From JABDIY01 sp963803875 (GTDB taxonomy: Bacteria > Actinomycetota > Acidimicrobiia > Acidimicrobiales > SZUA-35), in contig CAWDOA010000008.1 in assembly GCA_963803875.1 (NCBI GenBank), positions 248,001-312,000 on the forward strand: a stretch of 64,000 bases of DNA, given 5' to 3'. The stretch's first letter is position 1. Each line of letters starts with the position of its first letter. Below the pieces are notes generated by a model. That model was not told the origin of the DNA. It saw only the letters and a list, made by a program, of their open reading frames with translations, and did not search any database. The position numbers and the translations under genes were made by a program. Shown piece by piece: positions 37,300 through 46,246 of the stretch.

Positions 37300-38097
37300 G
37301 TGAGTTCAGGTGAGCGGGCGCTCCTCTCTGCGATAGCTGCATACCCCATGATGGTGGTTGCGTTCTCCGGTGGAGTTGATTCCGCTTTGCTCGTCGTCGC
37401 TGCCAGGAAGGCTCTGGGCCGAGACGGCGTGCGGGCGGTCACTGCCGATTCGGCCAGCCTCGCCACCGGCGAGGCCGATCATTGTCGAGAGCTCACCGAC
37501 CACTGGGATATCCCGTGGACCGCAGTCGAGACCAGCGAGTTCGAAGACCAGCGATACCTGCAGAACGACACCGACCGGTGCTTCTGGTGCAAGTCCGCTC
37601 TGATGGACGTTGTCGAGCCGATCGCCCAGGCGTCGGGGGCAACAGTGGCCCTGGGCGTGAATCTCGATGATCTCGGTGATCATCGCCCCGGTCAACAAGC
37701 TGCGGCCGAACGAGGCGCGGTGTTCCCCCTTGTTGAGGCAGGACTGACGAAGTCCGCTGTCCGCAAGATCGCCAAGAACTGGGGAATTGCTGTATGGGAT
37801 CGCCCGGCGATGCCGTGCCTCTCCAGCCGTATCCCGTATGGCACCGGGGTAACGGTCGAATTGGTCAGCCGAATCGATCGAGCTGAGCACGCTCTACGGT
37901 CGATGGGATTTCGCGATGTCCGCGTGCGTCACTATCAGGACACCGCCCGGATCGAGGTCCCGACCGCCGACCTCGCCCGCGCAGTCCAACTGTCCGAACG
38001 CATCGATTCAGAAGTGCGGGCGGCCGGATATCGCTATGTCACGCTCGACCTGGCCGGTCTCCGTTCAGGGAATCTCAACCTCAACATCGCTCGATGA
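37300..38097 (+). CDS. larE: ATP-dependent sacrificial sulfur transferase LarE
   Basis: 265 residues. Adds sulfur to the dicarboxylated pyridinium precursor of the nickel-pincer nucleotide (NPN). PP-loop VAFSGGVDSALLVV at about 19-32, and the cysteine in MPCLSSRIPYGT, equivalent to the sacrificial Cys of L. plantarum LarE. A CFWC pair (about 93-96) gives a three-cysteine arrangement, the type that can hold an Fe-S cluster and work catalytically instead of being consumed. First gene of a three-gene unit with 4-nt overlaps. Confidence 0.93.
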   Translation: MSSGERALLSAIAAYPMMVVAFSGGVDSALLVVAARKALGRDGVRAVTADSASLATGEADHCRELTDHWDIPWTAVETSEFEDQRYLQNDTDRCFWCKSALMDVVEPIAQASGATVALGVNLDDLGDHRPGQQAAAERGAVFPLVEAGLTKSAVRKIAKNWGIAVWDRPAMPCLSSRIPYGTGVTVELVSRIDRAEHALRSMGFRDVRVRHYQDTARIEVPTADLARAVQLSERIDSEVRAAGYRYVTLDLAGLRSGNLNLNIAR

Positions 38098-38732
38098 CCT
38101 CGACACCTGACATTCGACTCGACACCACCCGCTCCCAGCGAATCGGCCTGCCCGAGGCAGTGTTGTGCCAATTCAAGACCGTCGACCAAACCACCGCGGC
38201 GGTGCACGGTTTGATCCACGCCGGGGACACGGTGATAGCTACCAGGATCACCGACGAACAACGACCCAGACTCGATGCGCTCGAACCCCAGCTCACCGGA
38301 TTGTCAACCATGGCTTGGCAGATCCGTCCACCATCGGGCATGACGGTCGCACTGGTTGCTGCCGGGACATCCGATGAACCGGTCGCCGACGAAGCTGCCG
38401 TAACCCTGTCAGCACTTGGCCACACCGCCCGCCGGATCACCGATGTCGGAGTTGCCGGTGTGCATCGGCTGCAAGCGGCCGTTCCGGAATTCGAAAAGGC
38501 CGATGTTGTGATCGCCATCGCCGGCATGGAGGGGGCGCTTCCCACTGTTCTCGCCGGGCTCGTCAGTCGACCGATCATCGCCGTGCCCACATCGGTGGGG
38601 TACGGATCGGCATTCGAGGGCTTGAGCGCTCTCCTCACGATGCTGTCAAGCTGCGCACCCGGGATCTCGGTGGTCGGCATCGACAACGGGTACGGCGCAG
38701 CGTGTGCAGCCCACCGAATCCTCCAGTCGTGA
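38094..38732 (+). CDS. larB: nickel-pincer cofactor biosynthesis protein LarB
   Basis: 212 residues. LarB carboxylates nicotinic acid adenine dinucleotide and releases AMP, the first step of NPN synthesis. C-terminal PurE/AIRC-like domain: VALVAAGTSDEPVADEAAVTL, DVGVAGVHRL, VVIAIAGMEGALPTVLAGLV, VPTSVGYGSAFEGLSAL. Its ATG overlaps the larE stop (ATGA) and its stop overlaps the larC GTG (GTGA), so the three proteins are translationally coupled. Confidence 0.93.
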   Translation: MTSTPDIRLDTTRSQRIGLPEAVLCQFKTVDQTTAAVHGLIHAGDTVIATRITDEQRPRLDALEPQLTGLSTMAWQIRPPSGMTVALVAAGTSDEPVADEAAVTLSALGHTARRITDVGVAGVHRLQAAVPEFEKADVVIAIAGMEGALPTVLAGLVSRPIIAVPTSVGYGSAFEGLSALLTMLSSCAPGISVVGIDNGYGAACAAHRILQS

Positions 38733-39892
38733 CCCTCGATCACCTCTGGATCGACCCCTCCTTCGGAGCGTCGGGCGACATGATCCTCGGAGCGTTGATC
38801 GCGCTCGGTGCCGACAGTGAAGCGATCACCCGACAACTTGCTCAGCTCGGTGTCCACGGACTCTCGGTGACGGCCCATAGCGATCAGCGGTGCGGACTCA
38901 GCTGCACCCGTGCCACCGTGTCGGTACCCGTCGCCAGCGCCGAGCACCGCTCGTGGTCTTCGATCGACGCGCTGATCGCCGGCGTCGCCGGTCTGCCGGC
39001 TGCCGTGGAAGCGGGCGCTCGAGCAACGTTTCGGCGTTTGGCCGAGGTGGAAGCAAACATCCACGGAACATCGATCGACGACGTTCACTTTCACGAGGTC
39101 GGGGCCCACGATTCGATCGCCGACATCGTCGGCGCCTGGACCGCTTGGTTCTTGCTCGGATCTCCATCGGTGTCGGTGGGCCGGTTCGGATTGGGTCACG
39201 GCACGGTGCGGGCCGCTCACGGTCAGCTGCCCCTGCCTGCCCCTGCGGTCGTCGACCTTTTGCTCAACTGGCCAACCCGCCCAGTGGGCGTTGAAATGGA
39301 AACGGTGACACCTACCGGCGCAGCGCTGCTCACCACGATGGCAACCGATCACGATTCCGCTCCCCCGGCCGGCACAATCGTTGCTGTCGGCCGCGGTGGT
39401 GGTAGGAGCGATCCCGCAAGCCACCCGAACGTGGTGACCGCAATTGCTTGCCAAACCGAGCACCGACCCGGTCTCGAGACGTTGGTCGAACTCACAACCA
39501 ATGTCGACGATGTCACCGCCGAGGTGCTGGCCTACACCATCGAGCGGTGTCTCGAACATGGAGCCGCCGACGCCTGGAACACACCGATCGTCATGAAGAA
39601 GGGACGCGCCGGTCAGCTACTGACCGTCCTCTGCCACGTCGCCGACGCCGATGGGCTCCGGGAACTGGTTCTGGGAGAAACCGGCTCGCTTGGTATCCGA
39701 CAACGAACGGTTGAGCGGTATGCCGCAGATCGTCGGTTTCGCACCGTCGATGTTCTCGGCCAGTCGATCCGAGTGAAGGAGGGACCCAATGGCACCAAGC
39801 CCGAGTTCGACGACTGCGCAGCTGCGGCCCGAGCACTGAACCTCCCCCTCCGTGAGATCCAGGCCAAGGCGCTCGAAGCGTTCGCGCCCTGA
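38729..39892 (+). CDS. larC: nickel insertion protein LarC (nickel-pincer cofactor synthase)
   Basis: 387 residues from GTG 38729 (GTGA overlap with larB). CTP-dependent cyclometallase that inserts Ni into the thiolated precursor. Seen: DPSFGASGDMILGALI at the N-terminus, HGTSIDDVHFHEVGAHDSIADIVG (His-rich), TPTGAALL, and the C-terminal half ETNVDDVTAEVLAY-like LTTNVDDVTAEVLAYTIER and MKKGRAGQLLTVLC. In lactobacilli LarC is made by programmed frameshifting of larC1/larC2; here it is a single uninterrupted frame. No larA (lactate racemase-type user of NPN) lies in the window. Confidence 0.93.
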   Translation: MTLDHLWIDPSFGASGDMILGALIALGADSEAITRQLAQLGVHGLSVTAHSDQRCGLSCTRATVSVPVASAEHRSWSSIDALIAGVAGLPAAVEAGARATFRRLAEVEANIHGTSIDDVHFHEVGAHDSIADIVGAWTAWFLLGSPSVSVGRFGLGHGTVRAAHGQLPLPAPAVVDLLLNWPTRPVGVEMETVTPTGAALLTTMATDHDSAPPAGTIVAVGRGGGRSDPASHPNVVTAIACQTEHRPGLETLVELTTNVDDVTAEVLAYTIERCLEHGAADAWNTPIVMKKGRAGQLLTVLCHVADADGLRELVLGETGSLGIRQRTVERYAADRRFRTVDVLGQSIRVKEGPNGTKPEFDDCAAAARALNLPLREIQAKALEAFAP

Positions 39893-39912
39893 TCGAACCG
39901 AAGGGGGACACA

Positions 39913-39939
39913 GCGGGCCGGTGTGATTAACTGGCCCGC
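39913..39939. promoter_or_regulatory. inverted repeat abutting the alcohol dehydrogenase start
   Basis: GCGGGCC (39913-39919) and GGCCCGC (39933-39939) flank a -10-like TTAACT. The palindrome touches ATG 39940, so it could be an operator or a transcript hairpin. Confidence 0.4.
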
Positions 39940-41025
39940 ATGAAAGCAGCTGTTCTCAACGAGATTCCTGGCCGACTCGAAATCGAGGACGTTTCGATCG
40001 GCACTCCCGGTCCTCGCGAAGTTCTTGTTCGGACCGTCGCAGCAGGTCTCTGCCACAGTGACCTGCACTTCATGGAGGGCACCTATACGACCGCAGTCCC
40101 CGCTGTGCTCGGGCACGAATCGGCCGGTGTTGTCGAGGCGGTCGGCAGCATGGTCAGCTACGTCCAGCCCGGCGACCACGTGATCACGTGCCTCGCTGCG
40201 TTTTGTGGGCATTGTGAGGACTGCCTCGGTGGTCATCCAGCTCGTTGTCAACGAAAAGGCGCCGACCTCGTTCGTCGACCCGACGAACCGTCGCGGCTGT
40301 CTCGTGGCGACGAGCCGCTCAACCAGTTTCTGTACTGCTCGTCATTTGCCGAGCAGCTGCTTGTACACGAGCACGCATTGGTGAAGATTCGTGAGGACAT
40401 GCCGCTGGAAAAGGCTGCGCTGATCGGCTGCGGCGTCACCACGGGCCTTGGTGCGATCTTCCGCACCGCCCGAGTCGAACCCGGCTCCGATGTGGTGGTG
40501 ATCGGATGCGGGGGAATCGGGTTGTCCGCAGTCCAAGGAGCACGTATCGCCGGTGCCAATCGAATAATCGCCGTGGACATGGTCTCCTCCAAGCTCGAGC
40601 TGGCTCAAACCCTCGGCGCCACCGACGTGATCGATGCGTCATCTGAGGACCCTGTGAAGGCGGTGAAGAAACTGACCCGAGGCGGCGCCCGGTTCACCTT
40701 TGAAGCAGTGGGCCTCAAACAAACGGCTGAACAGGCCTTCAGGATGTTGCGAGCGGGTGGTCAGGCCACCGTGATCGGCCTGATTCCACTCGGCACGATG
40801 GTCGAGGTGCACGGAGTCGAGCTCACCAACGAAAAGACGCTTGCCGGTTCGAACATGGGCAGCACCCAGTTCCGGACCGACATGCCTCGGTTCATCGAGA
40901 TGTACTTGGACGGACGACTGAAGCTGGACGAGATGATAAGCGGCACGTTGTCGCTGGAGCAGGTCAACGAAGGCTTCGAGGCCATGAAGTCCGGTGCCGT
41001 CGCTCGCCAGATCATCACGTTCTGA
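39940..41025 (+). CDS. zinc-dependent alcohol dehydrogenase (class III/NDMA-type MDR family)
   Basis: 361 residues. Catalytic zinc ligands in AAGLCHSDLHF and LGHESAGVVEAVG plus the later Cys in LIGCGVTTG; structural zinc from CGHCEDCLGGHPARC (four Cys); NAD-binding VVVIGCGGIGLSAVQGA with the acidic end of beta-2 in IIAVDM. These features match the class III-like long-chain group (formaldehyde or general alcohol dehydrogenases of actinobacteria). Substrate not determinable. ATG 39940 directly follows a palindrome; larC ends 47 bp upstream, so read-through is possible. Confidence 0.87.
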   Translation: MKAAVLNEIPGRLEIEDVSIGTPGPREVLVRTVAAGLCHSDLHFMEGTYTTAVPAVLGHESAGVVEAVGSMVSYVQPGDHVITCLAAFCGHCEDCLGGHPARCQRKGADLVRRPDEPSRLSRGDEPLNQFLYCSSFAEQLLVHEHALVKIREDMPLEKAALIGCGVTTGLGAIFRTARVEPGSDVVVIGCGGIGLSAVQGARIAGANRIIAVDMVSSKLELAQTLGATDVIDASSEDPVKAVKKLTRGGARFTFEAVGLKQTAEQAFRMLRAGGQATVIGLIPLGTMVEVHGVELTNEKTLAGSNMGSTQFRTDMPRFIEMYLDGRLKLDEMISGTLSLEQVNEGFEAMKSGAVARQIITF

Positions 41026-41123
41026 TTCGAACGTGCCGGCCTCAGGTCCTATTGACCGCTGGACCGCTGCGTTGGGACTCTCGTGAGCCCGGCTTGGACT
41101 GGCAGCTGGGACGGCCGGAGCGA

Positions 41124-41129
41124 TAGCGT
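41124..41129 (+). promoter_or_regulatory. -10 hexamer TAGCGT, leaderless start of the aldo/keto reductase
   Basis: TAGCGT ends 6 nt before ATG 41136 (spacer CTGACC). Confidence 0.55.
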
Positions 41130-41135
41130 CTGACC

Positions 41136-42101
41136 ATGGCAGAGATGACGTATCGCAGGTTGGGTCGGAGCGGGCTGAAGGTGAGCACGCTGTCGTACGG
41201 GTCGTGGGTGACCTTTGGAGGACAACAGGGCCTCGACGCAGTCACCGAGTCAATGTCGGCAGCCCATGATGCGGGATGCAACTTCTTCGACAACGCTGAG
41301 GTGTACGCCAAAGGCGAATCCGAGACGCTGATGGGCGAGGCCCTGCAACAGTTCGGATGGGCTCGCGAAACGTACGTGATCAGCACCAAGTTCTTCTGGG
41401 GCATCGTCGATGATGTGAACACCAAACTCACGCTGAACCGCAAGTATCTGATGCAAGGCATCGACCGCTCACTGGAGCGGCTCCAACTCGATTTCGTCGA
41501 CTTGATCTACTGCCATCGAGCCGATCCCGATACTCCGATCGAAGAAACCGTCTATGCGATGCACGACATCATCTCCCAAGGCAAGGCCCTGTACTGGGGA
41601 ACCTCGGAGTGGAACGCCGACGAGATCCGGGCGGCGTACGAGATCGCCGAACGACATCACCTTCACAAGCCGGTCATGGAACAGCCCGAATACAACATGT
41701 TGAACCGCACCAAGATCGAGACCGAGTACGCCCGGCTCTACGAAGACATCGGGCTGGGCACCACCATTTGGAGCCCGCTGGCCGGCGGCCTACTCACCGG
41801 CAAGTACCTCGATGGCATCCCAGAGGACAGCCGGGCATCGCTTCAGGGTCACGGCTATCTCAAGGACAAGCTCGAGGAGGAAGAGGCCGTTGCCACAATC
41901 CGTCGAGTCGTCGAGGTGGCCAAGGAGCTCGACTGCACCCCAGCTCAGTTGGCACTGGCGTGGTGCGCGTCCAACCCGAACGTGAGCTCGGTGATCACCG
42001 GGGCCAGCCGGCCGGGTCAGGTGGTCGAGAACATGGAGGCGATCGGCGTGATCGATGCGCTGACTCCCGAACTGATCGCTCGTCTCAACGGCGACGACTA
42101 G
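41136..42101 (+). CDS. aldo/keto reductase, Kv-beta-like subfamily
   Basis: 321 residues, TIM barrel. Catalytic tetrad visible: Asp in FFDNAEVY, Tyr in NAEVYAKGESE, Lys in VISTKFFWG, His in IYCHRADPDTP. NADPH-binding end SSVITGASRPGQVVENMEA. EQPEYNMLNR and WSPLAGGLLTGKY match the voltage-gated K+ channel beta-subunit/YghZ group of NADPH-dependent aldehyde reductases. No K+ channel gene is adjacent. Confidence 0.92.
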   Translation: MAEMTYRRLGRSGLKVSTLSYGSWVTFGGQQGLDAVTESMSAAHDAGCNFFDNAEVYAKGESETLMGEALQQFGWARETYVISTKFFWGIVDDVNTKLTLNRKYLMQGIDRSLERLQLDFVDLIYCHRADPDTPIEETVYAMHDIISQGKALYWGTSEWNADEIRAAYEIAERHHLHKPVMEQPEYNMLNRTKIETEYARLYEDIGLGTTIWSPLAGGLLTGKYLDGIPEDSRASLQGHGYLKDKLEEEEAVATIRRVVEVAKELDCTPAQLALAWCASNPNVSSVITGASRPGQVVENMEAIGVIDALTPELIARLNGDD

Positions 42102-42159
42102 ACCAACAGAGCAATCGGGCTGGACGGAACCAAACCGCTCCCAGCACCGTCCTAGGAGC

Positions 42160-43486
42160 ATGAACCAGTTTTCTCGCCGTTCGTTTCTGATTGCGCTAGC
42201 AGCCTCAATGGCCGCTTCGTGCAGCTTCGGATTCGGAATTCGTTGGCACCGAACCACCAGACCCCACAACCCCGGGAACCAAACCGGGTCTGATCCCGAT
42301 TGCGAATCTCGATGGCTCGTTCGATCGGGTACCGGGCGACAAAGGCCCGAGGCCCTGGCCCGCGCAGTCGCCGGTGACAGAGAGTTCGGCCACGAATCTG
42401 TACGCCGAGCTCTCCACGGTTCAGGACGGCAACCTGATCTTCTCACCGTTCAGCATCGCCACCGCGTTCTCGATGGTCACCGCAGGAGCAGCCGGAAACA
42501 CCAAGGCCGAGCTGCAGTCGGCACTGGGTGCCGGTCCCGAGTGGGACGCTGCCCGCAATGGCCTCGACCAAACAGTGCAGGACTGCCAAGCCGTTGCCCG
42601 AGGGTGCAACCCCGCTGGAGCTGGACATCGTGAACACGCCGTATGGACAACCCGGGTTCGAGTTCGAAACCGCATTCGTCCAAACGCTCGGCGAGAACTA
42701 CGGCGCACGTCATGAAACTCCTGGACTTCATCGGTAACCCCGAAGCGGCCCGGGCAACAATCAACGATGACGTCGAGGCCGCAACCATGGGACGAATCGC
42801 CGACCTGCTTCCCGAGGGAAGTATCACCGATCTCGTCCGACTCGTACTGGTGAACACGGTGTTTTTCAAGGCGGCGTGGATCGACGAGTTCCAGGCCGAG
42901 CAGAACGACCGCAGCTCCCTTCACCCGCCTCGATGGTTCAACGGTCGAGGTTCAGATGATGCAAGGCAGTTCCCGGACAACCTACGGCGAGGGCGATGGC
43001 TGGCAGTCAGTTCGGCTCGGTTATTGGGGCGGCTACTCGATGGTTGTGATCGTTCCCGACGACGGATCGATTCAGCGAGATCGAAGGGAAGCTGCTCGAC
43101 GGCTTGCTCGACGAAGTGAGCGCCCTTCGAAACGACCACGGGGTAAGCGTTGCGTTGCCGAAGTTCGACTTCAAGACCTCGTGCCGATCTGATCTCCCTG
43201 TTTCAACGACTTGGTGTGGCTGACGCATTCGACTCGTCAGCGGCCGATTTCTCCGGGATTTCTGAGGAAGCCGACCTGTATCGTCTCCGGAGCCTTTCAT
43301 CAGGCCACGATCGAAGTCGACGAGGTCGGCACTACTGCGACCGCGGCGACTGCGCTGGTTGTCTCGGCGACATCGGCCCCGCCTCCGGCTGAGATTCGAG
43401 CCGATCGTCCATTCATCTTCGTCATCGAACACGACGAAACGGGCGAGCCCCTCTTCCTCGGTCGAGTGGTCGATCCGACCGTCTAG
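42160..43486 (+). pseudogene. serpin (serine protease inhibitor) lipoprotein gene broken by seven +1 frameshifts
   Basis: Joined across frames it gives ~440 residues with all serpin landmarks: LIFSPFSIATAFSMVTAGAAG (helix B, split here for quoting), GRIADLLPEGSITDLVRLVL, VNTVFFKAAW, YSMVVIVPDDG, ISLFQRLGVADAF, the hinge GTTATAATA in VDEVGTTATAATALVV, a reactive loop and FIFVIEHDETGEPLFLGRVVDP. The N-terminus MNQFSRRSFLIALAAS has a Tat-like RR and lipobox MAASC, so the inhibitor would be anchored outside. Frames change 1-2-0-1-2-0-1-2 near 42226, 42587, 42706, 42909, 43066, 43181 and 43283, always +1. No in-frame stop occurs before each shift. Either a recent pseudogene, a locally poor assembly, or something odder. 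Confidence 0.85.
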
Positions 43487-43504
43487 GTCTTGGCCCTCAG
43501 CGCG

Positions 43505-44440
43505 TCAGGCTTCCAGGTCGTTCCAGTGGGGCGACAACAGATCGGTGTTCACCAGCTCACTGGGTTTGATCCCTTCGAGGATCAGCAGGGCTTGGGCCAA
43601 CGCCTGGTCGAGCATTCGCTGGCGCCCAACCACCGTCGACGACGCAATATGGGGGGTAACGATCACGTTCTCTCGGTGGAGCAGCGTGTGGTCGGTGGGA
43701 AGCGGTTCGGGTTCGGTGACGTCAAGTCCGGCACCGGCGAGGTGGCCGCTGTCCAGAGCTCGCACCAGGGCATCGTGATCAACCAGACCACCGCGGGCAC
43801 AGTTGATCAGTATCGTCCCGGGTTGGCACTTGGCAAGGGTCTCGTCGTTCATGATTCCCGCAGTGTCCGGCGCCATGGGTGCGTGCAGTGAGATCACATT
43901 CGATTCCGCCAGCAGAACATCGAACTCGACCATCACAGTGTCATCCTCAGGAGCCCACACAAACGGGTCGTGAGCCAAGACCCGCATGCCGACTCCTCGG
44001 GCAATACGCGCCACCCGTCGAGCGATTCTGCCGTAGCCGAACAGTCCCAGGGTGAGTCCGTCAAGCTCGATGGCGGTACTCAGCGCCGCGTAGTCGCCCG
44101 ATCCGTTCCTCAGGCGCTCGGCATGGGGTCCAAGGGTCTTGGCGACAGCGAACAACAACGCCATGGCATGTTCGGCGGTGGAAACAGTCGGACCGGCAGG
44201 GGTGTTTGTTACCGCTACCCCGCGAGCGGTGGCCTCGGCCAAATCAACCGCATCCACCCCGATACCGGTGCGACAGAGACCGATGAGATGGGAGGCTTTG
44301 TTGAACCGGGCCGCGTCCCACCTGATCCCGCCGACGATCGCAACCACCGCTTCGTCGAGGCGTGAATCATCGGGACCCACCACCTCGTGGCCTTCGATCC
44401 GGAGGTCGCCAACCGGTCGGTCTATGTGGATGATGCTCAC
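43505..44440 (-). CDS. D-isomer-specific 2-hydroxyacid dehydrogenase (SerA-like)
   Basis: About 311 residues from GTG 44440; an in-frame GTG at 44506 would add 22 residues of doubtful character. NAD-dependent family with LTLGLFGYGRIARRVARIA (GxGxxxR), HAPMAPDTAGIMND, NCARGGLVDHDALVRALDSG (Arg), AGLDVTEPEPLP (Glu) and TPHIASSTV (His), i.e. the full Arg-Glu-His triad. No ACT domain, so it is shorter than true phosphoglycerate dehydrogenases; substrate unresolved. Converges with the serpin remnant 18 bp away. Confidence 0.85.
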   Translation of the reverse strand: MSIIHIDRPVGDLRIEGHEVVGPDDSRLDEAVVAIVGGIRWDAARFNKASHLIGLCRTGIGVDAVDLAEATARGVAVTNTPAGPTVSTAEHAMALLFAVAKTLGPHAERLRNGSGDYAALSTAIELDGLTLGLFGYGRIARRVARIARGVGMRVLAHDPFVWAPEDDTVMVEFDVLLAESNVISLHAPMAPDTAGIMNDETLAKCQPGTILINCARGGLVDHDALVRALDSGHLAGAGLDVTEPEPLPTDHTLLHRENVIVTPHIASSTVVGRQRMLDQALAQALLILEGIKPSELVNTDLLSPHWNDLEA

Positions 44441-44602
44441 GGCGGTGTCTCCCGCAGATTCATTGGGTGTCCAGCGCAGAGTATCGAAGACGCCGAGCGT
44501 GAACACGGACGCCCCCAGCGAGCCGAGGATCTGGCGATGGAAACGCCCGCCCGACGGGAACTTCCATCGCCAGTTCGGCAGAGGGCCGCCCCGGAGGGAG
44601 TA

Positions 44603-46246
44603 TTAGTACGTGGCTTCTATGGTCCACTTCTGTTTTTCGGTGACCACAATGTGGGCGGTGTCGTCGGAGAGGACGATCTGCATACGGGCTCGGCGACGAT
44701 GCGAGGATGGATCCCACCATCGTTCATCAGCCGGCCAGGGGCCCGCCCACCGGTCAATTGCCAGTTCAGTGTCGCCGACAACCAGCCAGTCAGGTGTTCC
44801 GATGAGTTCTCCTCTGCCTGTCACCCTCACCGATTCTCCATATTCGGTGATGAGGTCAATCACACCGAGTTCTGAGCCGATTTCACTTGGCGCCGGTGGC
44901 GGAATCTGGCCTGGCCACGGTTGCACGATGTGATTTGGATCTGACCCCTCTCGGGGTTCACCGAGATCCACCGCCGCAGCGGGAATGAGGGCGATTTGTT
45001 CCCCAGGACCGCGACCGCCTTGCCACTCAGGCACACGTACCGATTCCGCTCCGAGGATTCCCTGAATTCGAGCGACAGCCCGGGACACGTCGTCGGCTCG
45101 TTCGGCTCGACCGCCCCAGAACCCAAGCTGCCGACCAGTGGCTGGAACCACCTCGTCGGGGATGAGGCTCAACCGGGCGATCGCTGACCCAACTCCCGCA
45201 TCCGGATCACGTCCCGTCGAAGCATGACCGAGACGAGCTTGATGTAGCCAGCCATCCATCTGCCATCGTGCCCGTTCAGCCAATGCAGCAGCAGACAGCG
45301 TTCCTTCATGTCGCCACAGGCGGCTGAACTCATCACCGTTTTCTGTCTCGGCTTCGATCGCCACCCGGATGCATGCAAGACCTTTGTCGCTCAATGATCG
45401 GTTCAGCTGATCGGCCAATGCCTTGGCCGCAAAGGCACATGTGTCGATCCGTTCGGTCGGAGGGTCAAACCACCATGTCGCTGCCATGTCGGTGGCAGGT
45501 TTTCGAAGATTGGGGGGGTACTGATCGATCCCTCTGGCCAGTCGGTGAGCGATTCGACCTTCTGCACCGAAGCGACCGATCACATCGTCGGGGGTGAGAG
45601 CTGCGAACTGGCCAAGCGTGCGTAGGCCGAGTCGCACGAGCACATCGGCAAGCTCGGGAATTTCGAGTGTCGCCACCCCAAACCCGGAGAGGTACGAGGC
45701 GCTGCCGCCCGGTTCGACGATGATCGGGGTTGATCCTCCCCCCATTTCACCGATATCGGCGGAGGTCTTGGCTGCCAACCGGGCGGGGAACACGCCATCA
45801 GCGATTCCTATGAAGAGCTCACCGCGCCCATGCAGAACTGAGCCGAGCGTGTCGGCCACTCTGGCTGCCATCGATTTGTCACCGCCGAAGAACTTGGATG
45901 GCCCCAATGTGGGAAAGCCGAGCAGACCCGGTCCGGAGATTTCAACTCTCGGGGTGATATCGGTGAGCGCAGCAGCGACCGGTTCGAACAATCGGGCTTC
46001 ACGGTTGATGTCTTGATCGAGAATGGCGAGATCTGGGCATCGACTCTGTGCATCCCGCCGGCGTTGGCCTACTCCAACCCCTTCATCTCTGGCCGCAGGA
46101 CTACACGCCACGACCCGGTTGGCGACCAAGACCGCTGCCGGTTCAGAAAGAGGTACTCCCCACGAAACTATGGGCCAGTCAGGACACAGAACACATGCGA
46201 ATCTTGTTACATCACCATCCGGTCGGGATGGATGGTTGGCGTTCAT
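44603..46246 (-). CDS. imuB: ImuB, inactive Y-family polymerase-like mutasome hub
   Basis: 547 residues. Adapter that links DnaE2 and ImuA' to the beta clamp in translesion synthesis. Y-family fold without the catalytic acidic triad (starts ACVLCPDWPIVSWG). Seen: GFPTLGPSKFFGGDKSMA, LSGFGVATLEIPELADVLVRLGLRTLGQFAAL (helix-hairpin-helix) and the clamp-binding motif TGRQLGFWGG near residue 365, comparable with QLPLWG of mycobacteria. Its ATG shares one base with the imuA' stop (TGATG), so translation is coupled. Damage-inducible with imuA' from a shared SOS promoter. Confidence 0.93.
   Translation of the reverse strand: MNANHPSRPDGDVTRFACVLCPDWPIVSWGVPLSEPAAVLVANRVVACSPAARDEGVGVGQRRRDAQSRCPDLAILDQDINREARLFEPVAAALTDITPRVEISGPGLLGFPTLGPSKFFGGDKSMAARVADTLGSVLHGRGELFIGIADGVFPARLAAKTSADIGEMGGGSTPIIVEPGGSASYLSGFGVATLEIPELADVLVRLGLRTLGQFAALTPDDVIGRFGAEGRIAHRLARGIDQYPPNLRKPATDMAATWWFDPPTERIDTCAFAAKALADQLNRSLSDKGLACIRVAIEAETENGDEFSRLWRHEGTLSAAALAERARWQMDGWLHQARLGHASTGRDPDAGVGSAIARLSLIPDEVVPATGRQLGFWGGRAERADDVSRAVARIQGILGAESVRVPEWQGGRGPGEQIALIPAAAVDLGEPREGSDPNHIVQPWPGQIPPPAPSEIGSELGVIDLITEYGESVRVTGRGELIGTPDWLVVGDTELAIDRWAGPWPADERWWDPSSHRRRARMQIVLSDDTAHIVVTEKQKWTIEATY

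Noticed and set aside
38729..39892. Programmed frameshift in larC
   Set aside because: The gene is one open frame covering both the LarC1 and LarC2 halves.
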